DNA of 5,590 nucleotides from JAZKFT01 sp043760535. GTDB lineage: Bacteria > Bacteroidota > Bacteroidia > Chitinophagales > Chitinophagaceae. Below are positions 1-5,590 of this stretch, piece by piece. How positions within the stretch are numbered: position 1 is the first letter of the stretch; every line of letters starts with the position of its first letter. The translations under genes and the position numbers were made by a program. Location: positions 1-5,590 of the forward strand of contig JAYUOV010000088.1 of the NCBI GenBank assembly GCA_043760535.1, in the 5' to 3' direction. The notes below the pieces were generated by a model. It saw only the letters and a list, made by a program, of their open reading frames with translations, did not search any database and was not told the DNA's origin.

Positions 1-3000
1 GTATACCAATTGAGCTCGTTACCTTTCTCGATATTTCTTCCGGTAAAAGAATTTAATTTTATTGGCAATATTACAGATGATGTTCCAATACTAAATAAAC
101 TAAATCCTATGAATGGAGCAGTAAATACAGTGTATTCGCTATTTGTGGTAAAAGTAGTTGCAGCAGTTAATGAATTGCTTACATCCATTCCTGCTACGTT
201 TGCGGCACTTGATTTTAGTATTTTTAAAGTTGCAGGGTCTTTCCCAGCAAGCTCAGCCGTAGTTAAATATAAAGAAACGTTATAACTATTGCTTGCAACA
301 TTATCAGTAGGAGTAATTTTCCAAACTTTATTGCTTCTTTCACCTGTACCAAATGCGCTAAACCCAATCCCGGCTGATTCAATACCAGCGATGGTACAAT
401 TACCGTCCTGCGAAGTATTACTTACACTAGCAATAATTTTGTTAGTTGGCGAGTAAAAATCATATCTCCCAATTTCTGTTTTAACACTAATCGTTTTTGT
501 TTGTGCTGCAACTGTTTCTACAGCTGTACCACTTTTGATATAGGTAAATTTAGTAAAAGGTCTATCATGAGCCGACGCAGATGAACTTGTTGGTAAATTA
601 CAACCATCTACCATTGCTGATGCCGGCTCGAAATTAAAAACTACTGATCTTACACCTACACCAAGAGCATTGGGTTTACTCTCGTAAGTGTCAAAGTCTG
701 TGTTAGAAAAATCAACATTACCATTATAACAATACCTTATTATTACGTTATCTGTACCATTCCAAATAAAATTATTTGTAAACGGATAAGCATTGTCACC
801 AGACGTAGTATTCAAAGAAGCTATTGAGTAGCAACTTGTAAAACCTGCACCAGATGGGTTCAAAAAAGTAGATGTAGTGGTCGGTACGTCAGAGGTATGT
901 GCCATTCTGATATTAAAATTGGGACGTGGTGTTCCGGTTTGCTTTTTTGCTATGTTTAAGGTAACACCTGTAATTGGGCTATTTGCAACAAGGCCAGCGG
1001 CTGAAAGTTCGGAGGCTAGAAAATAATGATCCATCATTAAATCTGCATTAGTATTACTTAAAGGCCCACTTTGACCAGCAATTAAACCTGTGGCGTCACC
1101 TATTGGTGTAACAGAAGGCCCAATAATGGTGATGGCATTGTCATTATCATTAATAGTGAGTATGTTTTTTGTAGCTATTTTACCCAATATAGCATTGCCA
1201 CCTGAGGTACTGAAACTTAAATTAATTCTTTCGTTTGGATCAACAATAGCATCGTCATATACCCTTATTGTATATATCTGAGCTACTACAGAACCATTTG
1301 TAAAAGTGAGTACTTTACTACCACCAACACCAAATGTTCCGTTAGTGCTTATGTCAAAATCTTTTCCTTCGGTGGCAGTGCTTGCGTTGTCAATAGCAAG
1401 CGTAACTGTTGCATCTCCTACTGGAGCATTTGCAACTGTAATTGTATAGGGGAAATCAGTATAATTTAAACATCCAGCCACTGTTCCACTTGCTTCTTGT
1501 GCAATACTGGTTGCACTTGCAAAACTCAAATCAGGTGCTAAATTTTTGAGGCCAGTTGCAATTATTGTAAAATTTCTAGCTGTAGCTGATGAAGATGCTT
1601 TTTTAGTAATGGTTACTGTATAATTGGCATCTACGGTAGGTGTTGGTATATCAACTCTTTCAAAATTATCTACATCATTTGTACCCATTGAATTAATGGA
1701 CAAACTAGTACGATTTGCCATACCTGGACCTCTCCAAGGGTAATAAGTAGTTGTACCATCACTAACAGTCATATCAAAATCATATATCAGGTTAGTAGTT
1801 GTAGGGTCTATACCATTTGCAATTGTTTGCAAAGAAGTGCTTGCATCATCTGTCCAGCAAATAGATATGGATAAGGGAATACCTCCCTTTGCCTTTACGG
1901 TATATATTAATGGAGAGCCAGAAGTGGGGTTACTAGTTTCTAATTTTATTTTGGCTGTTGTATTGTGTGTGCCAAATGTAGAATTTGAGGTGATGATAGT
2001 TGAACCTGCAACTTCGGCATTGGCCAAACCCCAACCAAATTGATAATCCGGGCCTGCTTGACCCAAATCAGTGGCAGTATGTAAAAGTAAACCTCTAACA
2101 CCAGAGCCGTCCATAAAAAAATTATGTGTGGAGTTGTGTAATTGTTGCAACACCAAAACGGTACCCGCAATTGCTGGTGAAGCATAGCTGGTTCCATTTC
2201 CAGTATTATAAGTATTATCAGTTGTTGAATAACTAGATGTTACCGCTACTCCCTTTGCTACTATATCTGGCTTAATTCTGCCATCATCTGTTGGACCCCA
2301 GTTACTAAAATTACTCATAGCACCAGTAGAAGTAACAGCACCTACATTCAAAATGTTTTTGGCTACACATCCACCCGTCATTATATCATACCCATCCTTA
2401 TTTCCGCATCCATTACTTGGACAAATAGTTAAAGCTCTATTATTATTATTTTGTCGCTCATTACCAGCGACCCAACATTGCAGATATTTTTGGCTATTTA
2501 CCATAACCTCATCTTGAACTGCTGCCGCATTTGTGTAAGCGCCAAAAAACCAAAGTTCTTCGTCTTTATTACCTGGGCCATAACTGTGATTTGAGACCAG
2601 GTGACCAGCCTGAGCGTAAGCAGTGGCTTTAGCAGGCACCCCATCCCAATTATAACACCATGCATTCGCATTAAATGCCATACCCCTAGCGGAGCGGTTT
2701 GTAGCAATATCCCCACCAATAATAGTTCCTGTAACGTGGGCTTGGTGATTAGTGCCACCAATAGTGCCAGCTGGAGTGCCCATAGGCTCTTTATCTACTG
2801 CCCTGCCTTGATACAATTCATGAGTTGCTCGTATCAAGCCACCATCAAAAATGGCTGCTGTCATGCCTTGGCCCTGTATATTAACACCTAAACTATTACC
2901 ATTGTATAATGATGAAGTTTTAATTAAGTTGGCACTTTCAAGATTTTTTGTGCTTATAATTTGTGGAGATCCGTTCGAATTTATGTCCTCTACATGGTAG

Positions 3001-3263
3001 GCTATACCATTAGCTTCATAATCCTGTTTTTTATTTGGATTTTTGATTAAATATTCTTTAATCCTTTGTTTTCTAGCATTGTCATTTTTTTTGGCTTTTT
3101 CTAATAATAATTCTAATCCATTAAAACCTGAAGCTGCTACATTTACACCCTTGTCTTTAATCGTTTTTTTAGCTTCTTTTTCGTATTCAGAGATAATCTT
3201 GTTTCGTTCGGCTACGCTTTGTGCCGATGCAGAAATTGTTTGAAAAGTTGCAAAGGAAATCAT
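1..3263 (-). CDS. Secreted S8 (subtilisin-like) serine protease, multidomain, probable T9SS cargo; 3' end cut by the window
   Basis: At least 1087 codons are open from ATG 3263 to the window edge, with no stop. Numbering from that ATG, residues 1-16 end a hydrophobic signal peptide (ISASAQS) and about 17-118 form a charged, Lys-rich propeptide. The S8 catalytic domain covers about 125-420: Asp140 in AIFDGG, His173 in NHQAHVTGT, oxyanion Asn268 in VAGNE and Ser359 in NGTSYASP. A beta-sandwich often found after Bacteroidota S8 domains follows (about 425-571; CWTDD near 469, DNVDNFERV near 535). Next come a Calx-beta-like repeat ending in DND (706-708, probably calcium binding) and a beta-rich region (about 720-890; HYFLASEL, WNGTDN). 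At 1067-1087 is the PIKLNSFTG...ELNW stretch that normally precedes a T9SS sorting domain, which would lie outside the window. The family cleaves proteins at or outside the cell surface; the substrate is unknown. The n-region KKLLRK is encoded upstream of ATG 3263, so the true start is probably near 3298, where the frame is off by one base. I found no convincing promoter. The protease assignment is firm; the secretion route is inferred. Confidence 0.93.
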   Translation of the reverse strand, partial: MISFATFQTISASAQSVAERNKIISEYEKEAKKTIKDKGVNVAASGFNGLELLLEKAKKNDNARKQRIKEYLIKNPNKKQDYEANGIAYHVEDINSNGSPQIISTKNLESANLIKTSSLYNGNSLGVNIQGQGMTAAIFDGGLIRATHELYQGRAVDKEPMGTPAGTIGGTNHQAHVTGTIIGGDIATNRSARGMAFNANAWCYNWDGVPAKATAYAQAGHLVSNHSYGPGNKDEELWFFGAYTNAAAVQDEVMVNSQKYLQCWVAGNERQNNNNRALTICPSNGCGNKDGYDIMTGGCVAKNILNVGAVTSTGAMSNFSNWGPTDDGRIKPDIVAKGVAVTSSYSTTDNTYNTGNGTSYASPAIAGTVLVLQQLHNSTHNFFMDGSGVRGLLLHTATDLGQAGPDYQFGWGLANAEVAGSTIITSNSTFGTHNTTAKIKLETSNPTSGSPLIYTVKAKGGIPLSISICWTDDASTSLQTIANGIDPTTTNLIYDFDMTVSDGTTTYYPWRGPGMANRTSLSINSMGTNDVDNFERVDIPTPTVDANYTVTITKKASSSATARNFTIIATGLKNLAPDLSFASATSIAQEASGTVAGCLNYTDFPYTITVANAPVGDATVTLAIDNASTATEGKDFDISTNGTFGVGGSKVLTFTNGSVVAQIYTIRVYDDAIVDPNERINLSFSTSGGNAILGKIATKNILTINDNDNAITIIGPSVTPIGDATGLIAGQSGPLSNTNADLMMDHYFLASELSAAGLVANSPITGVTLNIAKKQTGTPRPNFNIRMAHTSDVPTTTSTFLNPSGAGFTSCYSIASLNTTSGDNAYPFTNNFIWNGTDNVIIRYCYNGNVDFSNTDFDTYESKPNALGVGVRSVVFNFEPASAMVDGCNLPTSSSASAHDRPFTKFTYIKSGTAVETVAAQTKTISVKTEIGRYDFYSPTNKIIASVSNTSQDGNCTIAGIESAGIGFSAFGTGERSNKVWKITPTDNVASNSYNVSLYLTTAELAGKDPATLKILKSSAANVAGMDVSNSLTAATTFTTNSEYTVFTAPFIGFSLFSIGTSSVILPIKLNSFTGRNIEKGNELNWY

Positions 3264-3287
3264 TAAAAATGTTGCCTTTCTGAGTAG

Positions 3288-3298
3288 TTTTTTTTCAT
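3288..3298 (-). other. Likely original start codon plus A8 homopolymer, one base out of frame with the protease
   Basis: Read on the minus strand, ATG at 3298-3296 is followed by eight A (3295-3288) and then CTACTCAG. As written, this ATG opens an 11-codon frame that soon meets TAA. The long protease frame passes through the same bases as GAA AAA AAA CTA CTC and encodes KKLLRKATFLM before ATG 3263. That is exactly the positive n-region and the start of the hydrophobic core missing from the 3263 start. A run of nine A would join ATG 3298 in frame and give a complete signal peptide. No ATG, GTG or TTG lies in the long frame between its upstream TAA (about 3323-3321) and 3263. The cause could be a sequencing or assembly error in the homopolymer, polymerase slippage, or phase variation. 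Confidence 0.7.
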
Positions 3299-3644
3299 TC
3301 TTGAGATTTGATTTTATAATTTAGGTATTAAAAGAATTAGCATAAAATACACACATGAAACCGAAAACGTGTTAATTTTGACCTATTCCCATTGAGTATA
3401 ATGTATTTTTTTTAAACTTTTATTATTTTTCTCAGCAACCAAAGTTGGCCTGATAAGCAGTTGGAAAAAGAGAATTTTTCATACACAAATTCAGCTGCAT
3501 ATTTATGTAAGGCTTATTAAAGTGCAACATTAACCACTTTTATTTATAAATACTTTATTTTCTGAAGGATATAAATAGGATGTGATTATGTAGGTTAAAA
3601 ATTCCTAACGTAGTTGTAGATGTCACCGCCGTTGTTGGGTGTTC
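3299..3644. other. Intergenic region upstream of the protease, with a GC-richer patch at its far end
   Basis: No coding sequence is supported on either strand. The region should hold the promoter and leader of the minus-strand protease. I looked for the Bacteroidota pattern (TTTG at -33, TAnnTTTG at -7) and saw only weak partial matches, for example around 3341-3349, so no promoter is called. The bulk is AT-rich. At about 3604-3644 the composition changes abruptly to a GC-richer block (TAACGTAGTTGTAG, then CACCGCCGTTGTTGGG) that ends where the proposed left inverted repeat of the insertion sequence begins. Confidence 0.6.
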
Positions 3645-3670
3645 TCACCATAGCCGTCAACTTAACGATT
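3645..3670 (+). repeat. Left terminal inverted repeat of the IS (transposase 3' side)
   Basis: The plus strand reads TCACCATAGCC then GTCAACTTAACGATT. The reverse complement of 5206-5231 reads TCACTATAGCC then TTAAACTTGACGATT. Four of 26 positions differ (the 5th, 12th, 14th and 20th). Similarity fades on both sides of this block, which suggests a defined terminal repeat. Confidence 0.72.
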
Positions 3671-3678
3671 TGACACAA

Positions 3679-3696
3679 CCATGCACTGCTGCATGG
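3679..3696. repeat. Perfect 7-bp hairpin inside the left IS end, next to a T-rich tract
   Basis: CCATGCA (3679-3685), loop CTGC (3686-3689) and TGCATGG (3690-3696) form a perfect stem. On the plus strand it is followed after about eight bases by T-rich sequence, including six T from 3708 and ten T at 3724-3733. It could act as a weak terminator for plus-strand transcripts leaving the flank, or be a subterminal structure of the IS. The gap between stem and T-run makes a standard intrinsic terminator doubtful. Confidence 0.4.
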
Positions 3697-3809
3697 CCTA
3701 CAATTTCTTTTTTCATTTTTTAATTTTTTTTTTGAAAAACCGCCTTTCTTTTTCATGATAGTAATGTTTACTATTTTGTATTTGTGTATATCATAATTAT
3801 TTTATTTAA

Positions 3810-5130
3810 TTACTCGTATTGCAAAATATCTGCAATATTATTTCTTTCTTTTTTATTTTCCCTCAAACCATAATCTCCAAAATAACCAGCCATCTTTACA
3901 ACCCACTCTTTTAACTTTTCACTTCTTGTAAACAAACAGTCTCTAATCTCATTTGCTTTGGTTTTTAATATTGCAAAGCACTTGTAAAGGCTTATCAATC
4001 GCTTTTGATTGAACCATATACTGGGTTCAGATATAGCGGTAATATCCTAACAAAACAGTATCCGCAGTAGTTTGGTGTATAAGTAACATTTTAGCCGGTC
4101 AGCCTTCATTTTTCTTACCACATTTAATTTTAATATGCTCTTCCATGTCACTAACATCAAATCTACCTGCCATCGGATTTTATATAACTCGTATGCTTCC
4201 TGAACCGTTATTTCTGCCGTCGAGATATTGGTAACAAATACGTATAGCATACTCCATAAAATATCATGGTTGGTTGTTTGTTTTTCCTTTCTTGGCATTT
4301 TTCTATGCAAGGCGGTTCCTTTGGGCATCTTCATCTAAAAGCCATACCAATAATCGTATCTTCTTTTTCTCTTTGGTACCAACGTAAACTGTCTGATCAA
4401 AGTTTCCACTTGTACATTTTTTAATTCGTTATATTAAAGCTTTTAAATCCAGTTCCAGATACTAACCATCTAGCTTTTCGTATATTTTGATGAGCGATTT
4501 GAGACGGCCCTTAAAGTAAGCTTTTTTATCTTCAATTTGCTTATAACTACCGATACTGTAATATCCCAAATCCCGAATTATTAAATCTCCCTCATTAATA
4601 TTTTGCATGCATTCATCTGCGTATGTTTTATCAGATTGTTTAGCATTGCCAAAGCTCAGGTTGCATATCTTTTTACTGATAATGTCATACTCAAATTGTA
4701 TAGCTGCACAGGATGCAGCACTTTTAGAACTGTAGCCTAGAAAAACAGCAGCCAATGAATCTGATAATTTGAACTCCGTAGAATCAAGAATTCTTATAGC
4801 AGTATACTTTGTTTTTAAATGTTTGGGTATAGAATCGTGGTCGATTTGGCAACGCCAATAAGCCTCAAAAATCATTTTTATGAAAGCCACAGCAGTAGCG
4901 TTGATGCGTTTATTGAGCCCTTGTTTGCTAATCTTTATGCCATCGGTTTCATTTAAAAGCAAGGCGTGTTGTTCCAAACTGGGATTGTCAAGCTGTAACT
5001 GGTCGAATAACAACATTGCAAAAAAGCCGATAGCTGCCACTTTTTTTGATTCCCGAATTACAAAGCCAGTCTCTTTTACTATCCGTAAAATTTCGCTTTC
5101 AGACATCACTTTTGTGATTTTTTCAATCAA
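3810..5130 (-). pseudogene. IS4-family DDE transposase, inactivated by several stops and a frameshift
   Basis: The ancestral protein was about 440 residues, normal for Bacteroidota IS4 transposases with a DDE_Tnp_1-type RNase H fold. The first 222 codons (TTG 5130 to TAG 4464-4462) carry the first catalytic Asp in ILDSTEFKL (4785-4783) and the second in DLIIRDLGYYS (4572-4570). The same frame continues past TAG with recognisable sequence (QTVYVGTKE, LLVWLLDED), broken by TAA 4431-4429 and TAG 4305-4303. The frame then shifts somewhere in about 4300-4266. The IS4 signature Y-x2-R-x3-E-x6-K follows as YKIRWQVDLMLVTWK, with Asp (4163-4161) in place of the catalytic Glu. TAG 4049-4047 interrupts LLRILFC and DITAISEP in one unchanged frame, and TGG to TAG is the likely change. 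The C-terminus ends at TAA 3812-3810. The original start may have been upstream: ATC at 5166-5164 precedes a further in-frame TAA at 5157-5155, which could be a lost ATG. The gene is clearly dead. Confidence 0.93.
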
Positions 5131-5205
5131 ACTGTCGATTTTACAACCGTATTGTTAGCTTCCGATGCCTTTTTCTACTTCTTTTTAATTGATTTTTAAA
5201 TAGTT

Positions 5206-5231
5206 AATCGTCAAGTTTAAGGCTATAGTGA
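5206..5231 (-). repeat. Right terminal inverted repeat of the IS (transposase 5' side)
   Basis: This is the partner of 3645-3670, with 22 of 26 positions matching in inverted orientation. It lies about 75 bp upstream of the first recognisable transposase codon, the normal place for the promoter-side end of an IS4-type element. Confidence 0.72.
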
Positions 5232-5590
5232 AGAGACGAACCGGTGCGGAAAATTGATGATGGTTTTATCGGAAAAACTTTTAAATCCTTTAATCTCAAA
5301 GCTGTTTAAACACACTTTTTAGTAAGTTTAGTAAATCAAAAAACCTAACATAAAAAAGGCTAATATGTAAGCGGGTGTTGAAAACTTAAATGGGGTGTGG
5401 ATTTTGGGGGGGAACGTTAATCTGTTTTGAAGATTAAAAAAGTTTAGCAGGGTTTTGTTTTGGGGTTGCAAATAACTTAGCAGAATAAAGAAAAAATATC
5501 TCAATCGTATGGAAACTAACTTTTATGATTTTACTACATTGAATAGTTAGTTGTACATGGCACTCTATTAGTCACTAAAGTTTCTGTGTT
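5232..5590. other. Non-coding flank right of the IS; no gene seen
   Basis: No open frame of useful length, RNA gene or recognisable motif was found on either strand. Small features only: a 9-bp near-perfect tandem duplication (TTTAGTAAG at 5318-5326, TTTAGTAAA at 5327-5335), and several plus-strand G-runs, including GGGG at 5392-5395, seven G at 5406-5412 and GGGG at 5462-5465. The stretch may be the start or end region of a gene beyond the window. Confidence 0.5.

Larger units (their letters stand above)
3645..5231 (-). mobile_element. Decayed IS4-family insertion sequence, about 1.59 kb, bounded by imperfect inverted repeats
   Basis: The boundaries are set by a 26-bp inverted repeat pair at 3645-3670 and 5206-5231, matching at 22 of 26 positions. 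They enclose one transposase pseudogene on the minus strand. The length fits IS4-family elements, which usually run about 1.4-1.7 kb with imperfect terminal repeats. No target-site duplication is visible: the bases just outside the two repeats (ending GGGTGTTC on the left, beginning AGAGACG on the right) do not match directly. Either the duplication has eroded or the true ends differ by a few bases. Given the state of the transposase, the element cannot move by itself, though a related transposase might still recognise its ends. Confidence 0.72.

Noticed and set aside
10..2891. Several short open frames on both strands over the protease region
   Set aside because: They overlap the long minus-strand protease frame, have no recognisable domains, and show the low-complexity look of shadow frames.
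3341..3349. Bacteroidota -7 promoter box for the protease (TATTTTATG)
   Set aside because: It misses the TAnnTTTG consensus at two positions, and no TTTG is found at the right distance upstream.
3603..3640. Integron attC-like pair (TCCTAAC ... GTTGGGT)
   Set aside because: GTTGGGT fits the GTTRRRY core and the order is right, but the partner fails the first position of RYYYAAC. There is no inner palindrome between the cores, and no integrase or cassette is nearby.
3612..3705. Cloverleaf-like RNA fold: TTGTAG/CTACAA closing three small hairpins
   Set aside because: The pairings exist, but the middle hairpins (GGTG/CACC and GTCAA/TTGAC) fall across the IS inverted repeat and its border. The fold therefore joins unrelated DNA and is probably chance.
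3810..4334. Two small stand-alone genes (95 and 62 codons) downstream of the transposase
   Set aside because: Both lie in one frame separated by a single TAG, and together they read as the C-terminal third of an IS4 transposase. They are pieces of the pseudogene.
4047..4464. Amber (TAG) recoding as an explanation of the transposase stops
   Set aside because: Three of the four in-frame stops are TAG, but there is also a TAA and a frameshift, the catalytic Glu is changed, and the protease frame shows no internal TAG. Ordinary decay explains it better.
5514..5552. Inverted repeat AACTAAC ... GTTAGTT as a possible element end
   Set aside because: Only 7 bp with a 25-base spacer in AT-rich DNA; expected by chance and not linked to any gene.

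Overview
This window looks like a chromosomal segment of an AT-rich member of the Bacteroidota. The evidence is the large exported protein on the minus strand. Its architecture is signal peptide, subtilisin-like protease, Calx-beta-like repeat and further beta-domains, followed by the motif stretch that usually stands just before a type IX secretion (T9SS) sorting domain in this phylum. The IS4-type transposase remnant also fits. Neither strand shows a tRNA, rRNA or CRISPR array.

Positions 1 to about 3298 hold that one gene, read right to left. The reading frame is open, with no stop, from the signal peptide to the window edge, where the gene is cut; the C-terminal sorting domain must lie outside. 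The catalytic Asp, His and Ser and the oxyanion-hole Asn are all visible. One oddity is at the very start. The natural ATG at 3298, followed by a run of eight A, is one base out of frame with the body of the gene. A run of nine A would give a textbook signal peptide.

Positions 3299 to 3644 are non-coding, with a GC-richer patch at about 3604-3644. Positions 3645 to 5231 appear to be one decayed insertion sequence of about 1.59 kb. Imperfect inverted repeats of 26 bp (22 matches) enclose a minus-strand IS4-family transposase pseudogene with four in-frame stop codons, one frameshift and a Glu-to-Asp change at the third catalytic position. Positions 5232 to 5590 show no gene.

The only apparently functional gene is the secreted protease. 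The IS remnant lies upstream of it in the same orientation, about 350 bp away, and is probably unrelated in function. I see no multi-gene system in this window. The points worth a second look are the A-tract at the protease start, the IS boundaries and the GC-richer block touching the left IS end.
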